From: Luteimonas yindakuii | GTDB lineage: Bacteria > Pseudomonadota > Gammaproteobacteria > Xanthomonadales > Xanthomonadaceae | Assembly (NCBI RefSeq): GCF_004803715.2 | Contig: NZ_CP039383.2 | Location: 1,984,001 to 2,048,000, forward strand | Direction of reading: 5' to 3' | Length of the DNA: 64,000 bases | Shown here: positions 49,267 to 58,118 of the stretch, piece by piece | Layout: each line of letters starts with the position of its first letter | Position numbering within the stretch: position 1 is the first letter of the stretch | Notes under the pieces: generated by a model | The model's input: the letters and a program-made list of their open reading frames with translations, nothing else | Database searches by the model: none | What the model was told of the DNA's origin: nothing | Position numbers and translations under genes: made by a program

Positions 49267-49438
49267 GCGCTGGCAGTACAAGGTCGAAGAGGTGAAGGGC
49301 AACATGTGGGGCACGGTGAAGCCCACGTTGATCGAGGAACGCCTGCGCTCGCTCGGGCAACAGGGCTGGGAACTGGTCAACGCGGTCCACGCCACGCAGT
49401 GGGGGCCGACCATGCTGTTCCTCAAGCGCCCGGGCTGA
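49259..49438 (+). CDS. DUF4177-like small protein
   Basis: A 59-residue protein with the pattern WQYKVEEVKG...LRSLGQQGWELVN, as in DUF4177. These are small alpha-beta proteins of unknown function. The start overlaps the previous gene by 8 bases, so it is the fourth gene of the SPFH operon. Confidence 0.8.
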   Translation: MSERWQYKVEEVKGNMWGTVKPTLIEERLRSLGQQGWELVNAVHATQWGPTMLFLKRPG

Positions 49439-49499
49439 GCGCCGCCAGCGCGCTGGATGCGGCGCTAGACTCCACTGCCCGGTTCCAGCACCCGCGACG

Positions 49500-50309
49500 A
49501 TGCGTTCCCTGCCCCGCCTGCTGATCAACACCCGCGACATCGAACTGTGGCCCGCCGACCTGCTGCGTGCGACCGGCAGCCACGATGCGCGCGCGCTGGC
49601 ACGCGGCCGCTGGGTGCTGCGCCGCAAGCAGGACGGGCGCTACCTCGCGGTGGCGATGGACGACGGGCTGGTGCCGCTGCTGCCGCGCTGGACGGCGGGA
49701 CTCGACGCCGACGGCGCCCTGCGTGCGCTCGCCACCGCACCGGCCCTGCGCTGCGCGCGCCTCACCCGTGCACACGCGTTGCCGGTGCATGGGCTGGAGG
49801 CACGACTGGCGCTCCTCGGCCTCGATGCCGGCGACTACGCGAAGCGCACCGGATTGCCGCTGGTGGCGGAGCCGGCATGGCTGGCCTGGGCCGGCCGGGA
49901 TCGTTATCGGCGGCCGCTGTGGCTGGACCGCGACGCGGCGCTGGCCTGGCGCCGCATGCAGACGGCCGCACGCGACGACGGCGTCGTGCTCGAGGCGATC
50001 TCGGGCTATCGCAGCCACGCCTACCAGCTGGGCATCTTCGCCCGCAAACGCGCGCGTGGGCTGGAGGTCGACGACATCCTCGCCGTGAACGCCGCGCCCG
50101 GTTTCAGCGAACACCATGGCGGACAGGCGCTCGACATCGGCGCGCCCGGCGAGCCGCCGGCGGAAGAAAGCTTCGAGCACACCGCGGCGTTCGGCTGGCT
50201 GCAGGACCACGCGGCCACCCACGGCTTTGCGATGAGCTATCCGCGCGACAACCCGCACGGCATCGTCTACGAGCCGTGGCACTGGCGGTATACCGGCGCG
50301 ATCGCCTGA
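49500..50309 (+). CDS. VanY-type D-alanyl-D-alanine carboxypeptidase (peptidase M15)
   Basis: A 269-residue protein whose C-terminal 150 residues carry the M15B zinc motifs: SGYRSHAYQ, SEHHGGQALDIG (the SxHxxGxAxD motif) and EPWHWRY. It would remove the last D-Ala of peptidoglycan stem peptides. The N-terminal 110 residues have no known domain. There is no clear signal peptide, which is odd for a cell-wall enzyme; the start at 49500 may hide one, or export may differ. Confidence 0.87.
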   Translation: MRSLPRLLINTRDIELWPADLLRATGSHDARALARGRWVLRRKQDGRYLAVAMDDGLVPLLPRWTAGLDADGALRALATAPALRCARLTRAHALPVHGLEARLALLGLDAGDYAKRTGLPLVAEPAWLAWAGRDRYRRPLWLDRDAALAWRRMQTAARDDGVVLEAISGYRSHAYQLGIFARKRARGLEVDDILAVNAAPGFSEHHGGQALDIGAPGEPPAEESFEHTAAFGWLQDHAATHGFAMSYPRDNPHGIVYEPWHWRYTGAIA

Positions 50310-50319
50310 TGCGGCTGCG

Positions 50320-50991
50320 TTACTGGGAGCGCGGCGTCGGCGTCTTCGCCGCCTGCGCGGCATCGGCGATGCGCCACAGATAGAACGCCGCGTAGGTGCG
50401 GTACGGCGCCCAGCGCTCGCCGCGCAGCGCGAGCTCGCGTGGCGTGGGCATCGCGTCGAGGCGATCGACGATCTGCGCGCCCTTGCGCACGCCGAGGTCG
50501 TCCACCGGCAACAGGTCCGCACGGCCGAGGCGGAACATCAGCATCATCTCCACCGTCCAGCGGCCGATGCCGCGGATCGGCACCAGTGCGGCGATGATCG
50601 CCTCGTTGTCCATCGTCGCCATGCGGCGCAGGCCGGGAATGTCGCCGGCCGCCTCGCGCGCGGCGAGGTCGCGCAGCGCCAGGGTCTTGTTGCCGGACAC
50701 GCCACAGGCGCGCAGCGCGACATCGTCGATGGTTCCCAGGGTGTCGGCATGCAGGCGGGTGCTGCCGATCGCCGCTTCCACCCGGCCGACGATCGTCGCC
50801 GCTGCCTTGCCCGACAGCTGCTGGAACAGGATCGCGCGGGCCAGCGCATCGACCGGGTCGAACGCGCGACGCCAGCGCGGGTCGGGCTCGATCGGACCGA
50901 GGCGGCGCATCCAGGTGCCCAGCTTGCGGTCGCGGCGCGACAACCAGTCGTACGCGGCAACGGTGTCGAAACCCCTCGCGTGGCGCGGCAT
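50320..50991 (-). CDS. DNA-3-methyladenine glycosylase II family protein (HhH-GPD)
   Basis: Removes alkylated bases from DNA. The 223-residue protein has the helix-hairpin-helix and Gly/Pro-Asp motif: the AILFQQLSGKAAATIVGR helix, IRGIGRWTVEMMLMF and LPVDDLGVRKG with the catalytic Asp. I chose the ATG at 50991; the GTG 16 codons earlier adds residues unlike the family. It overlaps no neighbour. The alkylation-related ATL gene is 32 kb away. Confidence 0.92.
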   Translation of the reverse strand: MPRHARGFDTVAAYDWLSRRDRKLGTWMRRLGPIEPDPRWRRAFDPVDALARAILFQQLSGKAAATIVGRVEAAIGSTRLHADTLGTIDDVALRACGVSGNKTLALRDLAAREAAGDIPGLRRMATMDNEAIIAALVPIRGIGRWTVEMMLMFRLGRADLLPVDDLGVRKGAQIVDRLDAMPTPRELALRGERWAPYRTYAAFYLWRIADAAQAAKTPTPRSQ

Positions 50992-51055
50992 ATCCGGTCC
51001 CGTGGCTGATGGCCGGCCATGGTTGCGGACCGACCGCACGGCCGCCAGTGCCGGG

Positions 51056-51421
51056 TCAGCGGCGCAGGCTGTCCACCGCCAGCAGCAGCCAGCCCAGCAT
51101 CATCAGCATGCCGCCCCACGGCGCCGCACGGGTGGGCCAGGCGGCCAGCGCGGCGCCGGCCAGGCTGCCGGAGAACAGCACCACGCCGACCAGCAGGAAC
51201 CAGAGCGCCACCGCGGCGGTGCGCCGCAACGCCTGCCGGCCCAGCGCGACCAGTGCCACGCCATGGCCGAAGCCGAACATCGCGGCAAGCATCAGCCGCG
51301 ACTGCGCCTCGCCGTCCAGCCCATGCGATGCGTACGCCGCCGCCGCGACCGACAGCCCCGCGTACAGGGCGCCGACCGCTGCAGGCCAGCGGTGCGGAGC
51401 ATGGATGGGATCGTTCGTCAT
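51056..51421 (-). CDS. DUF423 family membrane protein
   Basis: A 121-residue protein with four hydrophobic segments, matching the YgdD-type DUF423 family: VGALYAGLSVAAAAYASHGL near the start, FGFGHGVALVALG, and VLFSGSLAGAAL. Its function is unknown. It lies upstream of the glycosylase gene on the same strand with 64 bases between. Confidence 0.88.
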   Translation of the reverse strand: MTNDPIHAPHRWPAAVGALYAGLSVAAAAYASHGLDGEAQSRLMLAAMFGFGHGVALVALGRQALRRTAAVALWFLLVGVVLFSGSLAGAALAAWPTRAAPWGGMLMMLGWLLLAVDSLRR

Positions 51422-51521
51422 CGAGTCACTCCTCGCCGCAGGCGCCTGGCGGCCCCGGAAACGCGCGCGCCGCGCCCGGTGAGGGGCGCGGCGCGCGGGT
51501 CAACTGGTGATGTCGCGGACC

Positions 51522-52655
51522 TTACTGCTTGAGGGTCCAGAACACTTCGTACTCGCCCTCGGCGGTGAAGGCCGCATCGATGCCGTTGTCGTAGTTCTCG
51601 AACGGACGGCCGACGACTTCATGGCCCTGGGTCATCGCCCACGCGCGCAGCGCATTGCGGACGTTGTCGAGCTCGGCCATGAAGCCGGTGTAGCGGGCCT
51701 TGGCGACGCGGACCGGCGGGCTGTGGACGTATTCCACCGGGCCGAGCAGCTGCAGGCCGGTGAGCGGCTGGCTGGCATCGGTCGCCGCCGGCGCGGCGGC
51801 CGCGGTCTCGCCTTCCGCCGATGCGTCGGCGGCAGCGGCTGCACCACCGGCGCGCACCGGCACCGCGATGTCGAAGGTGTAGGTCTCGCGGCCCAGCTCG
51901 GAGGTGATGATGCGCATCGGACCGGCAGCCTGCAGCCTGTTGGCCGCCAGGGTGCGGTTGATCCACTCCATGTTGTCCTTCATCGAGGCCATGATCGCGT
52001 CGTTGCTGCGCTCGATCGCGCCGGCCTTGACCATCAGCAGGTGCTCGGCGGGAAGCTCGGTGGCGGCGAGGTCGCGCAGGCTGCTGCCCTCGATCGCGTA
52101 GTCGACGTTGGGCACCGACGCCAGCATGTTGCTCAGGCGCTTAAGGCCGGTCTCGATGTTGTCGCCGACGTTGCGGGCGACGTACAGGCCGGCGTAGCGG
52201 CCCAGCAGGTCCCAGCCGTAATCGACGTTGTAGGTCTGGGTGATCTCGATGTTGCGCCCGCTGCGGCCGGTCGGGCGCAGGGTGAATTCGCTGCGCTTGT
52301 TGCTGCCGCGCTGCTCGTTCTCGATCGCGTAGGCCACCTTGGAACGCGGCTCGGACTCGACGATCTCCCACGTGCCGGTGCCGATGTTCTTGACCGAGGA
52401 GTCATAGGACATCTTCGCGCCGACGCCCGAATCGGGACCCGAAAGCTGGATCTTGATGCGCGGGTCCTGGGCGGCGAAGGGATGCCAGTCGTCGAAACGG
52501 CGGAAGCTGTTGATGGTGTCGAACACGATGGTCTGGCGGCGATTGGTTTCCACCTTCTCTTCCAGCGAGCGGCTGGACGGAAGCAGCACGCCGATCACGA
52601 GGAACATCACGGCGGTGATCGCGAGGGCGATCAGGATCTCGAGCAAACGGGTCAT
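51522..52655 (-). CDS. Membrane-anchored SRPBCC and GyrI-like ligand-binding protein
   Basis: A 377-residue protein. One membrane helix (about 6-26) is followed by an SRPBCC/polyketide-cyclase-like domain (about 35-170; FDTINSFRRFDDWHPF, IGTGTWEIVESEP). The C-terminal half (about 190-377) resembles the effector-binding (GyrI/BmrR) fold, with an alanine-rich insert near 275-295. Both folds bind small hydrophobic molecules. The target is unknown. GGAGAA precedes the ATG. It lies 194 bases upstream of a two-component pair on the same strand. Confidence 0.78.
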   Translation of the reverse strand: MTRLLEILIALAITAVMFLVIGVLLPSSRSLEEKVETNRRQTIVFDTINSFRRFDDWHPFAAQDPRIKIQLSGPDSGVGAKMSYDSSVKNIGTGTWEIVESEPRSKVAYAIENEQRGSNKRSEFTLRPTGRSGRNIEITQTYNVDYGWDLLGRYAGLYVARNVGDNIETGLKRLSNMLASVPNVDYAIEGSSLRDLAATELPAEHLLMVKAGAIERSNDAIMASMKDNMEWINRTLAANRLQAAGPMRIITSELGRETYTFDIAVPVRAGGAAAAADASAEGETAAAAPAATDASQPLTGLQLLGPVEYVHSPPVRVAKARYTGFMAELDNVRNALRAWAMTQGHEVVGRPFENYDNGIDAAFTAEGEYEVFWTLKQ

Positions 52656-52848
52656 TCAGGGTTCTCCAGGACCGGAACCGGGCAGTGCCGGGGCGCAGAC
52701 CGGCAATCGTACAAGATGTTCCGGGTCGGGCGACAGCGAAAACGGAAGCGATTTCATGCAGGAACGCGTTGCACGCGGCCCCGGCCGGCCGGTTGCGCGC
52801 AGGCCGTCGTGCACGCGGATGGCACCGGCACCACGGCCCTGGCAGCGT

Positions 52849-53490
52849 TCAGACCAGCTTGAGCTCGAAGGCCTTGAGCACGGCCCGGGTGCGGTCGCGC
52901 ACGCCGAGCTTGGACAGGATGTTGGAGACGTGGTTCTTGATCGTGCCCTCGGCCACGCCGAGCGAGTTGGCGATCTCCTTGTTGGAGAAGCCGCCCGCCA
53001 TCAGCCGCAGGATCTCGGTCTCGCGGTCGGTGAGCGGATCCGGGCGGTCGAGGCTGACGAACTCGTTGCGCATGTGCTCCAGCCCCGACAGCAGGCGCTG
53101 GGTCATCGCCGGCTGCACCAGCGAGCCGCCATTGGCCACCGTACGGATCGCGCCGACCAGCTGGTCGAGCGACACGTCCTTGAGCAGGTAACCCTTGGCA
53201 CCGGCCTTGAGCCCGGCCAGCACCAGCTGGTCGTCGTCGAAGGTGGTGAGGATGATCGTCGGCGGCAGGCGGCCCTCGCGCGACAACATCTGCAGCGCCT
53301 CCAGGCCCGACATCACCGGCATGCGCATGTCCATCAGCACCACGTCGGGCTGGATCTGCGGGATCAGTTCGACGGCGTGGCGGCCATCGCTGGCCTCGGC
53401 CACCACCTCGATGCCGCCATCGAGCGCCAGCAGCGAGCGGATTCCCTGGCGCACCAGGGTTTGGTCATCGACCAGACAGACGCGGATCAT
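52849..53490 (-). CDS. NarL/FixJ-family response regulator
   Basis: A 213-residue response regulator. The receiver domain (1-120) has acidic residues DD near 8-9, the phospho-Asp in VLMDMRMP near residue 54, and Lys in LLKD. A LuxR-type helix-turn-helix (about 148-210) has LTDRETEILRLMAGGFSNKEIA and VKNHVSN-like segments. The ATG at 53490 lies inside the end of the kinase gene (26-base overlap), so the two are one transcript. Confidence 0.94.
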   Translation of the reverse strand: MIRVCLVDDQTLVRQGIRSLLALDGGIEVVAEASDGRHAVELIPQIQPDVVLMDMRMPVMSGLEALQMLSREGRLPPTIILTTFDDDQLVLAGLKAGAKGYLLKDVSLDQLVGAIRTVANGGSLVQPAMTQRLLSGLEHMRNEFVSLDRPDPLTDRETEILRLMAGGFSNKEIANSLGVAEGTIKNHVSNILSKLGVRDRTRAVLKAFELKLV

Positions 53491-54805
53491 GCCGTTCTCC
53501 TTCGATGGATGTCCCGGCCGCGTCGCCAGCGCCGGAGGGGTCGTGCTGTTGGTCCTGCTGTCGGGAGTCGTGCTGTTGCCGGCCGCGCCGCGGCACCACG
53601 CGTGCGCCCTCGGCCGCGCGCGCCACCCGCTCGGCCGGCGCCGACAATGGCAGCTGCAGCTCCAGCTGGAAGCCACGCCCCGGGGCGGTGTCTATCCCGA
53701 CCGTGCCGCCATAGGCCGCCAGCCGCTCACGCATGCCGCGCAGCCCGTTGCCGACATTGGCGACCTCGGCGCCGCGACCGTCGTCGCGGGCGTCCAGGTG
53801 CACCCCGTCGGCGCGCAGACTGTAGCGCAGCCACAGCTGCTCGGCCTGGGCGTGGCGCACCGCGTTGGTGATGATTTCCTGGGTGCAGCGCAGCAGCACG
53901 TGGGCCCGTTCCGGATCGTCGAGCAGGAACGGCTCGGGCATCTCCATGTGGATGCGCAACGCGGGGACGTTCTCGGCCAGCGGGCGCAGAGTGGCGCCGA
54001 GGTCGATGGCGTCGTCGTCGCGCAGCTGGCTCACCGCCTCGCGCACGTCGCTCAGCAGCAGCTTGGCCAGCGTGTGCGCCTGCTGCACATGCTCCTGGGC
54101 GGTGCCGCTGGTCAGGTGGTTGGCCACCTCCAGGTTCAGGCTGAGCGCGGTGAGGTGGTGGCCGAGCAGGTCGTGCAGCTCGCGCGAGATCCGCGTGCGT
54201 TCGTTCACCCGCACGCTTTCGGCCAGCAGCGCGCGGGTGGCGCGCAGTTCCGAATTGAGCCGACGCTGCTCGTCGCGGGCCTGCGCCTGCTGGCGTGCGA
54301 CCAGGCCGGTGACGAAGGCGAAACCGGTGAAACCCGCATACAGGCTGGCCTGCAGCAGCGCCTCCAGCCACGAGAAATCGAGCCCGCGCAGGTACACCGG
54401 CACGATCACGAACTCGCAGGCCACCAGCAGCGCCACGCCCAACCACACCGGCATCAGCCACGGCAGCACGCAGGCCACCACCATCAGCAGGATGCTGCCG
54501 AGGCCGCTCTGGCTGTAGTAGCTGATCGCGATCGCGCTGCCGGCCAGCAACGCCGTCAGCAGGTGGTCGAGCGCGCCGATCCGGCGCTCGCCGAGGCCGC
54601 GGGTGAGCCAGGCATAGGACAGCCCGAACACGCCCCAGGCCAGCCAGGCGCGCATGGCGCTGCTCAGGAATGCGCCCTGCCCGGCCTCCGGGACGGCGAG
54701 ATCGGCCTGGGTGACGGTGCGCACCAGCAGCGGAAGGCCGATCACGCCCCAGGTGAACAGGCCGGCGTAGCGCAACAGGCGGTTGTTGTTGAGATGCTGG
54801 ATCAT
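53465..54805 (-). CDS. DesK/LiaS-type sensor histidine kinase
   Basis: A 446-residue kinase. The first 185 residues hold five to six membrane helices. A coiled segment leads to the HisKA_3 box with the phospho-His (ERTRISRELHDLLGHH), and the HATPase_c domain follows (ITNAVRHAQA, DDGRG, GLRGMRERL). After residue 390 there is an extra basic, glutamine-rich tail not usual for the family. Such membrane-only sensors often detect membrane state or antibiotics. It pairs with the overlapping NarL-type regulator. Confidence 0.9.
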   Translation of the reverse strand: MIQHLNNNRLLRYAGLFTWGVIGLPLLVRTVTQADLAVPEAGQGAFLSSAMRAWLAWGVFGLSYAWLTRGLGERRIGALDHLLTALLAGSAIAISYYSQSGLGSILLMVVACVLPWLMPVWLGVALLVACEFVIVPVYLRGLDFSWLEALLQASLYAGFTGFAFVTGLVARQQAQARDEQRRLNSELRATRALLAESVRVNERTRISRELHDLLGHHLTALSLNLEVANHLTSGTAQEHVQQAHTLAKLLLSDVREAVSQLRDDDAIDLGATLRPLAENVPALRIHMEMPEPFLLDDPERAHVLLRCTQEIITNAVRHAQAEQLWLRYSLRADGVHLDARDDGRGAEVANVGNGLRGMRERLAAYGGTVGIDTAPGRGFQLELQLPLSAPAERVARAAEGARVVPRRGRQQHDSRQQDQQHDPSGAGDAAGTSIEGERHDPRLSGR

Positions 54806-54878
54806 CGTGCCGATCGTAGTGAACCCCGCTCCGCGGCGAGGTTGCCGGAAGTCATGGCGTCCCGCCCGCGGGGTGGCA

Positions 54879-54887
54879 TGCGATAAT
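54879..54887 (+). promoter_or_regulatory. Extended -10 promoter of the acetyltransferase gene
   Basis: TG-C-GATAAT gives a leader of about 52 bases before the ATG at 54946. Confidence 0.5.
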
Positions 54888-54945
54888 CCGGCTTCCGCCC
54901 GCCGCGCTGCGGCAGGCGTGCCTGCTGCAACCCAGGAAGTCCCCA

Positions 54946-55545
54946 ATGTCGATCGTCATCCGCGACGTGCGTGAGCACGAGCTGGATTCCATCCTCGCCC
55001 TCAACAACGCCGCCGGCCCCTCGATCCTGCCGCTCGACGCGGCCCGCCTCCGGCGCTTCCACGACACCGCGGAATACTTCCGCGTCGCCGAGCGCGACGG
55101 CAACCTGGCCGGTTTCCTGGTCGGCTTCGGCTCCGGTTCCGGCCATGACAGCAGCAACTTCCGCTGGTTCCGCGAGCACAGCGGCGACGCCTTCTTCTAT
55201 ATCGACCGCATCGTGGTCGCCAGCCGCCGTCGCGGCGGTGGCGTCGGCCGTGCGTTCTATGCCGACGTGCAGTCCTATGCCGAGCTGCGTTACCCGGTAC
55301 TGGCCTGCGAGGTGTTCGTCGAGCACGACAGCGACCCGGCGCGCCTGTTCCACGGCAGCTTCGGTTTCCTCGAGGTCGGCCAGCACGTGATGCCCGAAGT
55401 CGACGTGCGCGCCTCGATGCTGGTCAAGCCGCTGTGCAGCCATGCCTGGGTCCACCAGCGCTACGGTGGCGAGCTGCCCGACGTGCCCTGGCTGCTGCGG
55501 CCGCGCGCCGGCGCGCCGCTCGCCCACCGCCCGACGGGAACCTGA
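54946..55545 (+). CDS. GNAT family N-acetyltransferase
   Basis: A 199-residue acetyltransferase. The acetyl-CoA-binding motif is YIDRIVVASRRRGGGVGRAFY near residues 84-104, and the preceding strands form the GNAT fold. The substrate is unknown. It lies directly upstream of minC with 2 bases between, so it may be co-transcribed with the division genes. The C-terminal 25 residues are Pro- and Arg-rich. Confidence 0.85.
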   Translation: MSIVIRDVREHELDSILALNNAAGPSILPLDAARLRRFHDTAEYFRVAERDGNLAGFLVGFGSGSGHDSSNFRWFREHSGDAFFYIDRIVVASRRRGGGVGRAFYADVQSYAELRYPVLACEVFVEHDSDPARLFHGSFGFLEVGQHVMPEVDVRASMLVKPLCSHAWVHQRYGGELPDVPWLLRPRAGAPLAHRPTGT

Positions 55546-55547
55546 CC

Positions 55548-56318
55548 ATGGCGGCGACCAGCATGGATTTCGAACCCGCCGGCGAACTCAAGTTCGGCCA
55601 GGTCGGCATCGCCAACCTGCGCGTGCGGCGGTTGGACCCGGAGCGCCTGGCCGCGGAAATGCGCGACCGCGTCACCCGCGCGCCCAACCTGTTCGCGCGC
55701 GCCGCGGTGGTGCTGGATTTCGGCGGCCTGCCCGTCACCCCCGGCCTGGACGAGGCCCGCCAGCTGATCGACGCGCTGCACGAAGCCGGCGTGTTGCCGG
55801 TGGCCCTGGCCTGGGGCAGCGCCGACAACGCGCGCCTGTCGGAGCAGCTGGGGCTGCCGCTGCTGGCCAAGTTCCGCGCCCAGTACGAGCGCGGCGACGA
55901 GCCATCGCCGGCGCCCGCGGCCGAAACGGCGCCGCTGCCGCCGGAACCCGCACCTCCGCCGCCCCCGCCTCCCGCGGCCGGTGCAGGCGACCCGGGCCTG
56001 ATGCAGACGCTGCCGGTGCGTTCCGGCCAGCAGATCTATGCGGAAAACCGCGACCTCACCGTGCTCGGCGCGGTCGGTGCCGGCGCCGAGGTGATCGCCG
56101 ACGGGTCGATCCACATCTACGGCCCGTTGCGCGGCCGCGCGCTGGCCGGCGCGCAGGGGAATGCGAGCGCGCGGATCTTCTGCCGCGCCTTCCAGGCCGA
56201 GCTGGTCGCCGTGGCCGGACGCTACAAGGTGCTCGAGGAAATCCCGAAGGAGCTGCACGGCAAGGCGGTGCAGGTCTGGCTGGAAGGCGACGAGCTGCGC
56301 ATCGCCGCCCTCGACTGA
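55548..56318 (+). CDS. minC: Septum site-determining protein MinC
   Basis: Inhibits FtsZ polymerisation away from mid-cell. The 256-residue protein has the N-terminal FtsZ-binding domain (1-110; VVLDFGGLP), a proline-rich linker with seven prolines in a row near residue 140, and the C-terminal beta-helix domain that binds MinD (about 155-255; GSIHIYGPLRGRALAG, ARIFC). Start ATG at 55548. The downstream genes minD and minE complete the system. Confidence 0.95.
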   Translation: MAATSMDFEPAGELKFGQVGIANLRVRRLDPERLAAEMRDRVTRAPNLFARAAVVLDFGGLPVTPGLDEARQLIDALHEAGVLPVALAWGSADNARLSEQLGLPLLAKFRAQYERGDEPSPAPAAETAPLPPEPAPPPPPPPAAGAGDPGLMQTLPVRSGQQIYAENRDLTVLGAVGAGAEVIADGSIHIYGPLRGRALAGAQGNASARIFCRAFQAELVAVAGRYKVLEEIPKELHGKAVQVWLEGDELRIAALD

Positions 56319-56490
56319 ACGGCTGCGCGGTTTTCCCGTGCTGCCGCAACGATTACGCTAGCCACCTGCTGCCAGCCACCGGATGCGCACATCCGCATCC
56401 CGTGCGCACTGCCCCATCCGGCGCAGGCCACCCGGCGCAAACCCATATTCCGACCGCCCAACCGGTGCGGTCCATTCCAGGAGAACGACA

Positions 56491-57300
56491 TTGGCCGAAA
56501 TCATCGTAGTCACCTCGGGCAAGGGCGGTGTCGGCAAGACGACCTCCAGCGCCAGCCTTGCCAGCGGCCTTGCCCGGCGCGGCAAGAAGGTCGCGGTGAT
56601 CGACTTCGACGTCGGCCTGCGCAACCTCGACCTGATCATGGGCTGCGAGCGCCGCGTGGTGTACGACTTCGTCAACGTCGTCAACGGCGAGGCCTCGCTG
56701 AAGCAGGCCATGATCAAGGACAAGCGCTTCGACACGCTGTACGTGCTCGCCGCCTCGCAGACCCGCGACAAGGACGCGCTGAGCCGTGACGGCGTCGAGC
56801 GCGTGCTCAAGGAGCTGTCCGACGACGGCTTCGACTACATCGTCTGCGATTCGCCCGCGGGCATCGAGAAGGGCGCCTTCCTGGCGATGTATTTCGCCGA
56901 CACCGCGGTGGTGGTGGTGAACCCGGAGGTGTCGTCGGTGCGCGACTCCGACCGCATCATCGGCCTGCTGCAGTCCAAGACCCGCCGCGCCGAGAACGGC
57001 GAGCGCGTGGCCGAGCACCTGCTGCTGACCCGCTACAGCCCGTCGCGGGTGGAAACCGGCGAGATGCTGTCGATCGCCGACGTGGAGGAGGTGCTGGGCC
57101 TGAAGTCGATCGGCGTCATCCCCGAATCCACCGACGTGCTCAACGCCTCCAACAAGGGCGAGCCGGTGATCCTCGACATGGAATCGAGCGCCGGCCAGGC
57201 CTACGACGACGCGGTGGCGCGCATCCTCGGCGAAAGCCGGCCGATGCGCTTCACCCAGGCCGAGAAGAAAGGCTTCTTCAGCAAGCTGTTCGGGGGTTGA
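56491..57300 (+). CDS. minD: Septum site-determining ATPase MinD
   Basis: A membrane-bound ATPase that carries MinC and oscillates with MinE. The 269-residue protein has the deviant Walker A motif [10 protein letters not shown] at 9-18, [11 protein letters not shown], the switch DSPAGIE and a C-terminal amphipathic helix ([11 protein letters not shown]) for membrane binding. The start is TTG at 56491, with AGGAGA 8 bases upstream; the family N-terminus begins here and no ATG fits. The 172 bases upstream separate it from minC. Confidence 0.96.
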   Translation: MAEIIVVTSGKGGVGKTTSSASLASGLARRGKKVAVIDFDVGLRNLDLIMGCERRVVYDFVNVVNGEASLKQAMIKDKRFDTLYVLAASQTRDKDALSRDGVERVLKELSDDGFDYIVCDSPAGIEKGAFLAMYFADTAVVVVNPEVSSVRDSDRIIGLLQSKTRRAENGERVAEHLLLTRYSPSRVETGEMLSIADVEEVLGLKSIGVIPESTDVLNASNKGEPVILDMESSAGQAYDDAVARILGESRPMRFTQAEKKGFFSKLFGG

Positions 57301-57302
57301 CG

Positions 57303-57566
57303 ATGGGCATCCTCGACTTCCTCAAGCCCAAGAAGAACACCGCCAACATCGCCAAGGAGCGCCTGCGCATCATCGTCGCGCAGGAACGCACCGGCCGTGA
57401 CGCGCCCGACTACCTGCCGCTGCTGCAGCGCGAGCTGCTCGAGGTGATCCGCAAGTACGTCAGCATCGACGCCGATGCGGTGAAGGTGGACCTGGCCAAG
57501 GAAGGCGACCACGACGTGCTCGACATCTCGGTCGCCCTGCCCGACGGGCGCCCCGGCCCGGCCTGA
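57303..57566 (+). CDS. minE: Cell division topological specificity factor MinE
   Basis: Stimulates MinD ATPase and drives the Min oscillation. The 87-residue protein has the N-terminal membrane-targeting segment [11 protein letters not shown], the MinD-contact helix ([14 protein letters not shown]) and the dimerisation domain after residue 35. The ATG at 57303 lies 2 bases after the minD stop, so the two are coupled. An in-frame TTG two codons earlier is less likely. Confidence 0.95.
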   Translation: MGILDFLKPKKNTANIAKERLRIIVAQERTGRDAPDYLPLLQRELLEVIRKYVSIDADAVKVDLAKEGDHDVLDISVALPDGRPGPA

Positions 57567-57591
57567 TCGCCGACGCAACCCTCGCAGGCCG

Positions 57592-58110
57592 ATGTCCGCG
57601 TCCCCGACCGCCGTCGCAGCGCCTGCTGTGGCCACGCCCGACGGCGAGGACGCCGTGCTGCGCGTGGCCGACGTGCCGTTCGCGGCCGCGTCCGCCCTGC
57701 TGGCGGCCCACGGCCTGGCCCTGCACCTGGTTGCACCCGGCGCGCCGATCCCCGGCTCGTACTGGGGCGAGCCGGAGGCGGGTGTCATCGGCTGCAACGT
57801 GCATGTGCGCGACGACACCCCCGTGCATTCGATGCTGCACGAGGCCTGCCACCTGATCGTGCTGCCGGCCGAGCGCCGCGCCGCCGTGCATACCGACGCC
57901 ACCGATTCGGTGGCCGAGGAAGACGCCACCTGCTACCTGCAGATCCTGCTGGCGGATGCGTTGCCCGGCGTCGGCCGTGAGCGGCTGATGGCCGACATGG
58001 ATGCCTGGGGCTACAGCTTCCGGCTGGGCTCGGCCCGCGCGTGGTTCGAGCACGATGCCGTCGATGCACGCGAGTGGCTGGCGACCCGCGGCCTGCTGCC
58101 CGGCGGCTGA
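57592..58110 (+). CDS. Unassigned HExxH protein downstream of minE
   Basis: A 172-residue protein I cannot assign to a named family. It has an HEACH sequence at 83-87 in a helix-like context (SMLHEACHLIVLP), as in zinc peptidases, and a nearby EEDATCYLQILLADAL helix whose Glu residues could be a third ligand. There is no signal peptide. It lies 25 bases after minE and 8 bases before a YrbL-like gene. Close homologues probably exist in the same family of bacteria. Confidence 0.75.
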   Translation: MSASPTAVAAPAVATPDGEDAVLRVADVPFAAASALLAAHGLALHLVAPGAPIPGSYWGEPEAGVIGCNVHVRDDTPVHSMLHEACHLIVLPAERRAAVHTDATDSVAEEDATCYLQILLADALPGVGRERLMADMDAWGYSFRLGSARAWFEHDAVDAREWLATRGLLPGG

Positions 58111-58118
58111 CGACCACG

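Noticed and set aside
49078..49438. The ribbon-helix-helix gene and the following small gene as a toxin-antitoxin pair.
   Set aside because: The second protein matches DUF4177 and has no toxin features, and the pair is embedded in a four-gene operon led by an SPFH gene.
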